Below are positions 1-5,240 of a stretch of DNA of 5,240 bases, in pieces; position 1 is the first letter of the stretch, and every line of letters begins with the position of its first letter. Both the position numbers and the translations under genes were made by a program. This DNA is from Acidobacteriota bacterium (GTDB lineage: Bacteria > Actinomycetota > Acidimicrobiia > Spongiisociales > UBA5794). The DNA is taken from the NCBI GenBank assembly GCA_004356175.1, contig SMXV01000132.1, forward strand, positions 1-5,240, read 5' to 3'. Under the pieces are notes generated by a model, which did not search any database, was not told where the DNA came from, and saw only the letters and a program-made list of their open reading frames with translations.

Positions 1-41
1 AAACCGCCGACGATGCCAAGAATTGGTCGTCCCTTCATCAT
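1..41 (-). CDS. N-terminus of an unidentified protein, truncated by the window edge
   Basis: The stop codon of the upstream secreted-protein gene (TGA, 40-38) overlaps an ATG at 41-39 in an ATGA junction, the usual sign of translational coupling. From there the minus strand reads MMKGRPILGIVGG and then leaves the window. A GAGG sequence lies a few bases before the ATG, inside the end of the upstream gene. The basic start (K, R) followed by a Gly/Ile/Val-rich stretch fits the beginning of a small membrane protein, but 13 residues are too few for a family call. A start at the second ATG (38-36) is equally possible. Because the preceding gene encodes an exported, membrane-anchored protein, I infer that the two products act together at the cell envelope. 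Confidence 0.5.
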   Translation of the reverse strand, partial: MMKGRPILGIVGG

Positions 42-586
42 GCACCTCGCTTTTTGCTACCGGCAGCGATCGTTGCTGCTCCAAACACGAGCGTTCCAGT
101 TGCCGCAATCAGGGCAGCGGTTCCGGGACTCCCGTCGAGTTTCATCGTCACACGAGCGCCACAGGTCTGGCCCAGTTGCGTGTGGTTACCCGACACCTCA
201 AACTGGATTCCTCTGGGAACGTAGGAAGGCACCTCATAGCGGTACGTGCCAGCATCGGAGACTTCAACGGTTTCGCCTGACCAGGTGACAACGGTCCATA
301 GAACTCTCGGGAGTCTCACGACAATGCTTCCACTGAACGGGACTTCGTCGTCCGGCGGTGGCAGGTTGATGCTGCCGTTGTAGTTCACCGTGTCCGCCTC
401 GGGTACGACGATCACCTCGCTGAGAGGTGTATCGACGGAGACGGATGTTCCGTCCGAAAACTCAGCGGTTCCTGTACACCCCCCGGCGGTGACTTCTGCT
501 GACGCAGGTGTTACCAGTCCAATCGTCCAGAACACGGTCATGGCGCCAAGCAGCACAAGACTGGCTCTTCTTTGCTTCTGTCTCAT
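38..586 (-). CDS. Secreted protein with C-terminal membrane anchor, function unknown
   Basis: Encodes 182 residues. I chose the ATG at 586-584 because a GAGAGG ribosome binding site (598-593) sits six bases upstream and because this start exposes a signal peptide: basic n-region MRQKQRR, hydrophobic core at about 9-24, and a likely signal peptidase I site after ASA (28-30). The mature part (about 31-150) is rich in Thr, Ser, Val and Gly, as in extracellular beta-sandwich proteins. It has only two cysteines (C37, C142), which could form a disulfide. A second hydrophobic segment at about 155-176 is followed by a basic tail (SKKRGA), so the protein is probably held in the membrane with its body outside. 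The layout resembles sortase substrates, but no LPXTG-like motif is visible. I do not recognise the family. It is divergent from the acyl-CoA synthetase gene and overlaps the next minus-strand gene. Confidence 0.8.
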   Translation of the reverse strand: MRQKQRRASLVLLGAMTVFWTIGLVTPASAEVTAGGCTGTAEFSDGTSVSVDTPLSEVIVVPEADTVNYNGSINLPPPDDEVPFSGSIVVRLPRVLWTVVTWSGETVEVSDAGTYRYEVPSYVPRGIQFEVSGNHTQLGQTCGARVTMKLDGSPGTAALIAATGTLVFGAATIAAGSKKRGA

Positions 587-592
587 CTTCCG

Positions 593-598
593 CCTCTC
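593..598 (-). promoter_or_regulatory. Ribosome binding site of the secreted-protein gene
   Basis: On the minus strand GAGAGG lies six bases before the ATG at 586-584. It decides the start of the secreted protein in favour of the 182-residue form. The open frame continues upstream to an ATG at 778, but that extension would bury the signal peptide and overlap the acyl-CoA synthetase gene. Confidence 0.7.
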
Positions 599-604
599 TG
601 TCGA

Positions 605-610
605 TATAAC
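605..610 (+). promoter_or_regulatory. Possible -10 element for the acyl-CoA synthetase gene
   Basis: TATAAC matches the sigma-70-type -10 consensus at five of six positions and lies in the 68-bp divergent spacer, the most AT-rich spot nearby. It would start transcription near 617, leaving a leader of about 38 bases before the ATG at 655. No good -35 hexamer stands at the usual distance. On the opposite strand the same bases contribute to TTATA, so the element could instead serve the divergent gene. Confidence 0.3.
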
Positions 611-654
611 ACTAGACGAACCAGACGATGGTGGTGGGTGATTAGCCTCGGCCC

Positions 655-2478
655 ATGATTGAAGGACGAAAGCCTCCTGCACCAGCCTGGTACCCGGACG
701 AATCCACGATGGAGCATGCCAACCTGACCGTGGCGATGAAAAAGCACGGATTTCGTACCTACGAGGACTTCCACGCATGGTCGGTGTCGGATCCGGACGG
801 TTTCTGGCGCATGGTCATCGACGATCTTGACATCAGGTTCGACACCCAGCCGACCGCATTTCGAGCCAATGCAGACCCAATCGACCCGCAGTGGCTCCCA
901 GGGGCGATGTTTAACATCGTCGCATCGTGTCTTGACCACGACCCGACTGCCGTGGCGATTGTCTCTGGGTCTCGCAACGGATTGACATCGATATCGGTTG
1001 AAGAACTTCGGGCACGTGTTGCCAGTTTTGCGGAGGGTTTTCATCGCAGCGGGTACGTTGTTGGAGACCGAGTAGCAATAGTGATGCCGATGACGGCCGA
1101 AGCAGTAATCGCGTACCTCGGCATCGTTGCGGCCGGAGGAGTTGTGGTGTCGATTGCCGACTCGTTCGCAGCTGACGAGGTGAGAAGTCGGCTAACCATC
1201 ACCAACCCGGTTGCGGTTGTGACCCAGGACCACGCGGTGCGACTTGGGAAATCCCTTCCGATGTACGAGAAATGCGTGGATGCCTCTGCACCCAGATGCA
1301 TCGTGGTCGATACGGGAAGCTCTGTGGATCTGCGGGACGACGACGTGATGTGGGATGAATTCGTGGTACCCGGAGCGGACTTCAATCCGTTGCCCCGATC
1401 GGCCTCTGACCACACGAATATCCTGTTCTCATCGGGTACGACGGGTGACCCAAAGGCAGTTCCTTGGACCCAAACGACGCCGATCAAGGCTGCCATGGAC
1501 GCGCGGTTTCATCAGGATGTCCACGAAGGCGACACGGTGTGCTGGCCAACGAACCTTGGTTGGATGATGGGTCCGTGGCTGATATATGCCGCCCTGCTCA
1601 ACGGTGCAACCATTGCCTTGTACGACGACGCACCAACTACGAGGAGCTTTGTCGAGTTCGTGCAAAAAGCCGGTGTGACGATGCTTGGAGTCGTGCCATC
1701 GATAGTCTCGGCATGGCGTGAAGCTGGTGTGCTGGCCTCGGGGGATTGGACCTCGCTCAGGGTGCTGTCTTCGACGGGGGAAGCCTCGACGGAACGCGAC
1801 AGCAGATGGCTCATGGATGTCGCGGGCGGTATTCCCATGATCGAATACTGTGGCGGCACTGAGATCGGCGGCGGGTATGTCACAGCGACGGTGCTACAGC
1901 CAGCGGTCCCTTCGTGGTTCACCACTCCGACCCTCGGCCTCGATCTTGTACTTGTCGACGACGACGGGGAGGTGGCAAGTCAGGGCGAGGTGTTTCTCGT
2001 TCCTCCCTCGATCGGGTTGTCGAGTGAACTTCTCAACGCCGACCATTCGGCTGTCTACTTCGACGACGTTCCGACGTCCGACCGTCCGCTGCGACGGCAT
2101 GGTGATCAGATGCTCCGTACTGACAGTGGTCTGATGAGGGCATTGGGGCGTGTTGATGACACGATGAATCTTGGCGGCATCAAAGTGTCCTCAGCTGATC
2201 TTGAGTCTGCCCTCGATGGTGTCCCAGGCGTATCGGAAGTTGCTGCGGTTGCAGTCCAACCGCCAGACGGCGGGCCGGATCGGCTGGTCGTGTTCGTGGT
2301 GCCGAACGGGAAGCCAGACATCGGGGAACTCCGTGGCGACATGCAGCGCCAGATTCGAGAGCTGATCAATCCACTGTTCAAGATTCACGAAGTCGTACTC
2401 ATCGAAGCTCTCCCACGCACAGCTTCGCACAAGGTGATGCGGCGCTTGCTCAGGTCGCGCTACACGCCAGACCGGTAG
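655..2478 (+). CDS. AMP-forming acyl-CoA synthetase, AAE17/AAE18-like (ANL superfamily)
   Basis: Encodes 607 residues, slightly shorter than typical acetyl-/acetoacetyl-CoA synthetases (about 650). ANL enzymes activate a carboxylic acid with ATP to an acyl-adenylate and transfer it to coenzyme A. Visible motifs: an N-terminal segment with WSV (42-44) and FW (50-51), typical of acetyl-CoA-synthetase-like proteins; the A3 phosphate loop SSGTTGDPKAV (259-269); CWPTNLGWMMGPW (296-308); A5 CGGTE (399-403); A7 RRHGD (480-484) with the ribose-binding Asp; hinge motif A8 GRVDDTMNLGGIK (498-510); and A10 LPRTASHKVMRR (586-597) with the presumed catalytic Lys593. The wording of A5, A8 and A10 is what I remember from plant peroxisomal AAE17/AAE18-type enzymes, which share the missing Gly of the usual SGK. 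No signal peptide is present, so it should be cytosolic. The acid used cannot be told from sequence. An in-frame TAG (643-645) precedes the ATG, and no Shine-Dalgarno sequence is visible, so the exact start is a little uncertain; an ATG at 709 is the alternative. Confidence 0.9.
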   Translation: MIEGRKPPAPAWYPDESTMEHANLTVAMKKHGFRTYEDFHAWSVSDPDGFWRMVIDDLDIRFDTQPTAFRANADPIDPQWLPGAMFNIVASCLDHDPTAVAIVSGSRNGLTSISVEELRARVASFAEGFHRSGYVVGDRVAIVMPMTAEAVIAYLGIVAAGGVVVSIADSFAADEVRSRLTITNPVAVVTQDHAVRLGKSLPMYEKCVDASAPRCIVVDTGSSVDLRDDDVMWDEFVVPGADFNPLPRSASDHTNILFSSGTTGDPKAVPWTQTTPIKAAMDARFHQDVHEGDTVCWPTNLGWMMGPWLIYAALLNGATIALYDDAPTTRSFVEFVQKAGVTMLGVVPSIVSAWREAGVLASGDWTSLRVLSSTGEASTERDSRWLMDVAGGIPMIEYCGGTEIGGGYVTATVLQPAVPSWFTTPTLGLDLVLVDDDGEVASQGEVFLVPPSIGLSSELLNADHSAVYFDDVPTSDRPLRRHGDQMLRTDSGLMRALGRVDDTMNLGGIKVSSADLESALDGVPGVSEVAAVAVQPPDGGPDRLVVFVVPNGKPDIGELRGDMQRQIRELINPLFKIHEVVLIEALPRTASHKVMRRLLRSRYTPDR

Positions 2479-2673
2479 CTGGGAGGGTGGGTCAGTATGG
2501 GTGTGTATGGCTTGGCGATTGGGCGCGCCAGTCGCAAAGGGCGAGGTTTCGCCACTCCTGGCCGCGGAATGGCGGAGCCGAGACCGAAGCGAGTCGTGAT
2601 GCATGGCCGTCAAGGAGTGTGCAGTCGATACTGACCCGTGCTCCTAGGTGCCGGACTCCTGTTCGGCCGTGGC
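2479..2673. other. Gene-free spacer between acyl-CoA synthetase and Clp1-like gene
   Basis: I see no gene here. The Clp1 frame is open back to an ATG at 2487, but its translation is rich in Arg, Trp and Ser and looks non-coding. Two short inverted repeats are present: TGGCG/CGCCA (2513-2517 with 2526-2530) and GGCGA/TCGCC (2540-2544 with 2549-2553, four-base loop). Neither is followed by a T run, so they are poor intrinsic terminators. No tRNA T-loop signature was found on either strand. Confidence 0.5.
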
Positions 2674-2700
2674 TTGGCAGGCCGCACGCGCTCGTATCAT
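2674..2700 (+). promoter_or_regulatory. Candidate promoter of the Clp1-like gene
   Basis: TTGGCA (2674-2679) and TATCAT (2695-2700) each match the sigma-70-type consensus at five of six positions. The spacer is 15 bases, shorter than the optimal 17, which weakens the call. Transcription would begin near 2707, giving a leader of about 20 bases that holds the ribosome binding site and leads to the GTG at 2727. It implies that the Clp1-like gene is transcribed on its own and not only by read-through from the acyl-CoA synthetase gene. Confidence 0.45.
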
Positions 2701-2710
2701 CGAAGCAGCC

Positions 2711-2720
2711 AAAGAGGAGA
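2711..2720 (+). promoter_or_regulatory. Strong ribosome binding site of the Clp1-like gene
   Basis: AAAGAGGAGA contains GGAG (2716-2719) seven bases before the GTG at 2727. This is the best Shine-Dalgarno match in the window, and it fixes the start at a GTG although the same frame is open for 80 codons upstream. Confidence 0.8.
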
Positions 2721-2726
2721 ACTTCT

Positions 2727-3614
2727 GTGGGAATCGATGAACCATATGACACATTGATGGAACGGGTCTCGGGACTCGACGGTGTCGTCATGGTGATCGG
2801 TGAGGCCGAGACAGGGAGAACGACCCTGGCGAAGATGCTTCTTCGAGCAGCAGTTGAACGCGGGCGCACAGTCGCCTATGTGGATGGCGATGTTGCTGCT
2901 GCTACGGTCGGACCGATAGCGTGTGTAGGGCTGAAAATTGTCTCGTCCGTTGAGGAGTGCGAAGACCTTGACGACCCTGACGAGCTTCGGTTTGTTGGTG
3001 CCATCGAGCCGAATGGGGTCGTGCTGCCACACGTCGTTGCCGTGTCGGCGCTTGTTGACATCGCCAGGGAGAGCGCAGACCTTGTGATCTGTGACACGAC
3101 GAACGTCGTCACTGGCGTTGTCGGCCAGACATTGAAATATCATCTTGTGGAGCTCGCGCAGCCCTCACTTGTTGTGGCGATTACGAGAGGCTCAGAACTC
3201 GATCCGGTGATTGGCATGTTGAGAAGATTTCTTTCGGCAAGGGTCGCCGTTGTTGAACCGACCGGAGATGTCGCGCCCGTGTCGCCAGGTGAGCTGCAGG
3301 ACCTTCGATCGGAAGCCCTCAGACGCAACCTTGGAGATGACCCACCGCGATGGCGCGTACAGACGACCGTTTTCGCTCCGACGCTTCCCGACGGATTCGA
3401 TGTCAGCCGCCTCGATGGCATGCTTGTGGGAGTTCAGGACGAGCGTGGACGTTGCCTTGGACTTGGTGTGCTTGAGCACGAGAGCGGGGCGGTCAAGGTC
3501 GCAACAAAATATGGCGACGAAATGCGGGGGCTTCGGCTGGGGTCAATGCGAGTCAACCTTGACACGTTTGCGACGAGCCGTGTTCGTCTCCGAGAGCTCA
3601 TCTTTGGCGTGTGA
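2727..3614 (+). CDS. Clp1/Grc3/Pnk-type P-loop protein with altered ATP-site motifs
   Basis: Encodes 295 residues from a GTG start backed by a strong ribosome binding site. The layout follows the Clp1/Grc3/NOL9 polynucleotide-kinase family, whose active members phosphorylate 5'-hydroxyl ends of RNA. It has a P-loop strand VVMVIGEAETGRTT (20-33), a second strand YVDGDVAAATVGP (51-63) matching the family's D-x-D-x-G-Q region, a third strand DLVICDTTNVV (118-128) followed by GQTLK (133-137) and QPSLVVAI (145-152), and a C-terminal beta domain with LDGMLVGVQD (229-238) and CLGLGVLE (243-250) as in archaeal and bacterial relatives. Compared with the family, the Walker A lysine is arginine (R31), the GQ after DxD is Ala-Ala (57-58), and the Gly after DTT is Asn (126). 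ATP binding or catalysis may therefore be weak or lost; this is inference. No signal peptide or membrane segment is seen. Its last 17 bases overlap the convergent VOC gene. Membership in the P-loop/Clp1 family is fairly secure; the substrate and role are unknown. Confidence 0.82.
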   Translation: MGIDEPYDTLMERVSGLDGVVMVIGEAETGRTTLAKMLLRAAVERGRTVAYVDGDVAAATVGPIACVGLKIVSSVEECEDLDDPDELRFVGAIEPNGVVLPHVVAVSALVDIARESADLVICDTTNVVTGVVGQTLKYHLVELAQPSLVVAITRGSELDPVIGMLRRFLSARVAVVEPTGDVAPVSPGELQDLRSEALRRNLGDDPPRWRVQTTVFAPTLPDGFDVSRLDGMLVGVQDERGRCLGLGVLEHESGAVKVATKYGDEMRGLRLGSMRVNLDTFATSRVRLRELIFGV

Positions 3615-4305
3615 CGGCCGCGTTGTCGGGGGTCATGACTGCAAAACCAATGTCGAGATCATGAATGGTCATGATGCGACGGCCTGGTTGGATGGCGTCC
3701 TTGATATCACCAACGGATAGGCCAAGCGCCCTCCAGCTCAGTGCAATGGTTTCGAGCGATTCGACGGCCGTGACAGCAATGCCGTACACAGAGGCCTGAC
3801 GGACGGGCGACTCGATAACTTCGATGACGGTACCGGCACGAAAAAACGCCGCTGGTCTTCCCCCAACATCCATCCTGAGTCTCGGTTGGAGTCCAATGGT
3901 GTCGAATCGTTGCACGGCGGTAGCGAGGTCAGGAACGAGAAGGACTACGTGGTCAACGACGAACGTGTCGACCGTCGTCGCTGCCGGGACGTCCATGGCG
4001 TGAACCTCGAACGCTGGCGCAGCAGGTTGCCAAGCCCACTTCGGATCACCCTTCACGAGAACGATGTTTCCCAACTTCGGTGTATCAGGCCACGCGAACG
4101 TCGTCCAGTCAATTGGGAGCTGCAATGCAATGAGTTCGCTCACGATCTGAACACTATCGGCGAGGTCGCTGCAGGCGAAGACCCGACGAACTTTCACCTT
4201 GGTGTCCCGCACTTCCCCGAACGAGATACTGGATGTTGGCACATCGGGTCTTCTGTCTGCAACATACGACGTGAACGGTCGCACTTCAACATGCCCATCT
4301 GTCAT
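3598..4305 (-). CDS. VOC (glyoxalase-like) family protein
   Basis: Encodes 235 residues from an ATG at 4305-4303. VOC proteins use paired beta-alpha-beta-beta-beta modules to hold a metal ion or small ligand and include glyoxalases, dioxygenases and resistance proteins. The clearest module begins at VDHVVLLVPDLATAVQRF (residues 117-134) and runs through GGRPAAFFRAGTVIEVIE (148-165); H119 and a glutamate at 162 or 165 sit where metal ligands usually are. A second module covers about 173-226 and contains AIQPGRRIMTI (204-214), a phrase seen in glyoxalase-like proteins, but it lacks the equivalent His (YGIAV, 174-178) and Glu (AVM, 222-224). The segment 38-92 may be a further divergent half-module. 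The GGGA before the ATG is a weak ribosome binding site. A GTG at 4320 is an alternative start; the frame is open to an ATG at 4446, but that extension reads through the repeat cluster and looks non-coding. The substrate cannot be predicted. Confidence 0.82.
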   Translation of the reverse strand: MTDGHVEVRPFTSYVADRRPDVPTSSISFGEVRDTKVKVRRVFACSDLADSVQIVSELIALQLPIDWTTFAWPDTPKLGNIVLVKGDPKWAWQPAAPAFEVHAMDVPAATTVDTFVVDHVVLLVPDLATAVQRFDTIGLQPRLRMDVGGRPAAFFRAGTVIEVIESPVRQASVYGIAVTAVESLETIALSWRALGLSVGDIKDAIQPGRRIMTIHDLDIGFAVMTPDNAAVTRQR

Positions 4306-4388
4306 GGTTTTCCCACTCACGGCGACCGGGGCAGATTGCTGACTCCTCAAGCGACCGCAACTGTCCCCACCTTGTCCTGACCGGAGCG

Positions 4389-4446
4389 ATCTGTCCACAT
4401 ATCCACCGCTATCCACAGCCTCTTGTGCACAAGGTTCTGTGTGCAA
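4389..4446. repeat. Cluster of DnaA-box-like repeats
   Basis: On the plus strand three 9-mers follow each other closely: CTGTCCACA (4391-4399), ATATCCACC (4399-4407) and CTATCCACA (4409-4417). Against the DnaA-box consensus TTATCCACA (TTGTCCACA in many actinobacteria) the first and third differ by only one base at their best. Then comes TTGTGCACA on both strands (4423-4431 and 4424-4432), which fits the relaxed box TTNTNCACA. A related TGTGTGCAA lies at 4438-4446. A weaker CTGTCCCCA is at 4361-4369. The cluster lies between the glycosyltransferase stop and the VOC start, so it could be an origin-like or DnaA-regulated element. No AT-rich unwinding stretch and no dnaA or dnaN gene is in view. 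Confidence 0.45.
4422..4433. promoter_or_regulatory. 12-bp perfect palindrome, possible operator
   Basis: CTTGTGCACAAG reads the same on both strands. It lies 117 bp before the VOC start and 37 bp after the glycosyltransferase stop. It has no loop and no following T run, so it is more likely a site for a dimeric protein, or two back-to-back DnaA-like boxes, than a terminator. The inner TGTGCA can also pair with TGCACA-like bases at 4440-4445. Confidence 0.4.
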
Positions 4447-4470
4447 GTCGTACGCCGGATTGTTTCGCGG

Positions 4471-5240
4471 TCAGCCGGCTTTAGCCAAGGCGGCGATACC
4501 GCCGTACAACTCCAAGAAACGGGTAACGGTTGCATCCCACGAGAATTTCTCGCTGAATTCAACCGCACCGTCAGAGAGTCGCGCGGCGAAGCTCGGATGG
4601 TCGAGCACTGCGGCGATTGCGGAGGCGAACGCCTTCGGATCATTGTTATCGACAAGCAGACCAGACTCAGATGCGTTGACCACGTACGCCAGCCCACCGA
4701 CGTTCGAGGCAACAACAGGTATGCCACACGCCTGCGCCTCGGCTGCAACAAGGCCAAATGTCTCACTGCGCGAAGGCATCACAACGACGTCTGCTGCTCG
4801 GTAGTGATCGGCCAGAATGCTGTGGGGCTGAGGGTCGAAGAACCGAACCGTATCTGCGAGATCTCTCTCTTCGATGATTCGGTGGCACAGCGCAAGCTCC
4901 TCGGCGCCTTGAAAACCGCTTGCTCCGCCGACGATAAGCAACGCGACCGGCAGCGCCTCGCTCTCCCTGTGTTCAAGAAGCTCAGCAAAAGCCGTGACGG
5001 CAATTGCTGTGCCTTTGTGAGCTTGGATTCTGCCGGCGAAGAGCACGACCTGCCCCTCAGGTAGATCGAGTCTCTTCCGCGAAGCCTGTCGGTCATCGCG
5101 GAAGAAAACGGAGTGATCGACACCCGGCGCAGATATACACATGCGTTCGGGTGAGGTACCGTAGTGCTCTATCAAGTCGTCAAATTCGAACGGTGTCGAT
5201 GCGATCAAACAGTCGGACTGCGAGATCACTTGCGCCTCCG
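4471..5240 (-). CDS. GT4 glycosyltransferase, MshA-like, C-terminal part
   Basis: The 3' end is present and the reading frame continues past the right edge (it reads EAQVISQSD there), so the N-terminal acceptor-binding domain, usually about 170-190 residues, is missing. The visible 250-odd residues are the GT-B nucleotide-sugar-binding half. Counting from the GTG codon at 5229-5227, motifs are APGVD (34-38), AGRIQAHKG (65-73) with the Arg and Lys that bind the donor phosphates, VGGASG (100-105), FDPQP (131-135), YRAADVVVMPS (143-153), and the EX7E motif from E156 to E164 in SETFGLVAAEAQACG. The combination GRIQ, GGxSG, PQP and EAQACG closely resembles MshA, which makes N-acetylglucosaminyl-inositol-phosphate in mycothiol synthesis in actinobacteria. 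The missing half and the lack of mycothiol neighbours prevent a firm assignment; another GT4 enzyme for glycolipid or polysaccharide is possible. It is co-directional with the downstream VOC gene, 165 bp away. Confidence 0.9.
   Translation of the reverse strand, partial: EAQVISQSDCLIASTPFEFDDLIEHYGTSPERMCISAPGVDHSVFFRDDRQASRKRLDLPEGQVVLFAGRIQAHKGTAIAVTAFAELLEHRESEALPVALLIVGGASGFQGAEELALCHRIIEERDLADTVRFFDPQPHSILADHYRAADVVVMPSRSETFGLVAAEAQACGIPVVASNVGGLAYVVNASESGLLVDNNDPKAFASAIAAVLDHPSFAARLSDGAVEFSEKFSWDATVTRFLELYGGIAALAKAG

Noticed and set aside
587..778. Upstream extension of the secreted protein to an ATG at 778
   Set aside because: It would overlap the acyl-CoA synthetase gene and bury a clear signal peptide; a good ribosome binding site supports the start at 586.
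1512..1925. Minus-strand open frame inside the acyl-CoA synthetase gene
   Set aside because: It is an antisense shadow of the conserved A3-A5 region and is rich in Ser, Pro and Thr with no motif.
2540..2553. GGCGA/TCGCC hairpin as terminator of the acyl-CoA synthetase gene
   Set aside because: The stem is only five pairs and no T run follows on either strand.
2674..2715. Resemblance to the SRP RNA loop (GAAGCAGCCAA at 2701-2711)
   Set aside because: The matching upstream half of the SRP hairpin (CAGGTCCGGAA) is absent, and only a short TTGGC/GCCAA pairing could be found.
2487..2726. 80-codon upstream extension of the Clp1-like frame beginning at an ATG
   Set aside because: The translation is low in typical protein character, the ATG has no well-placed ribosome binding site, and a strong site plus a candidate promoter stand directly before the GTG at 2727.
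3886..4380. Plus-strand open frame opposite the VOC gene
   Set aside because: Its translation is rich in Arg and His without domain motifs, while the minus strand encodes a recognisable VOC protein.
4306..4446. 47-codon N-terminal extension of the VOC protein
   Set aside because: It translates the DnaA-box-like repeats and resembles no domain; the start at 4305 is better placed for the fold.
4423..5064. Long plus-strand open frame opposite the glycosyltransferase gene
   Set aside because: It is antisense to a gene with clear GT4 motifs, is rich in Arg and Cys, and shows no recognisable domain.

Overview
The window looks like chromosomal DNA of a moderately GC-rich bacterium, most likely an actinobacterium (an Acidimicrobiia-type lineage is my best guess). 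The reasons are GTG start use, G/C-biased third positions, the MshA-like glycosyltransferase and the secreted/anchored-protein style of the leftmost gene. No rRNA, tRNA, mobile element or CRISPR array is visible, so the taxonomic call is an inference.

Layout, left to right. (1) Minus strand, 1-586: a small secreted protein with a C-terminal membrane anchor, coupled by an ATGA overlap to a gene that runs off the left edge. (2) A 68-bp divergent intergenic region (587-654). (3) Plus strand, 655-2478: an acyl-CoA synthetase of the ANL superfamily, closest in motif wording to plant peroxisomal AAE17/AAE18-type acyl-activating enzymes. (4) A 248-bp gap (2479-2726) with no convincing gene, ending in a plausible promoter and a strong ribosome binding site. 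(5) Plus strand, 2727-3614: a Clp1/Grc3/Pnk-type P-loop protein (polynucleotide kinase family) whose key motifs are altered, including Lys to Arg in Walker A. (6) Minus strand, 3598-4305: a VOC (glyoxalase-like) protein, overlapping the end of the Clp1-like gene by 17 bp tail to tail. (7) A 165-bp intergenic stretch (4306-4470) with a cluster of DnaA-box-like repeats and a 12-bp perfect palindrome. (8) Minus strand, 4471 to the right edge: the C-terminal part of a GT4 glycosyltransferase resembling MshA.

The genes do not form one pathway. The acyl-CoA synthetase and the Clp1-like gene are co-directional but separated by 248 bp, and the latter appears to have its own promoter. The glycosyltransferase and VOC genes are co-directional but separated by the repeat-bearing spacer. 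The two most interesting items are the motif-degenerate bacterial Clp1-like protein and the DnaA-box-like cluster. I found no complete, clearly new multi-gene system.
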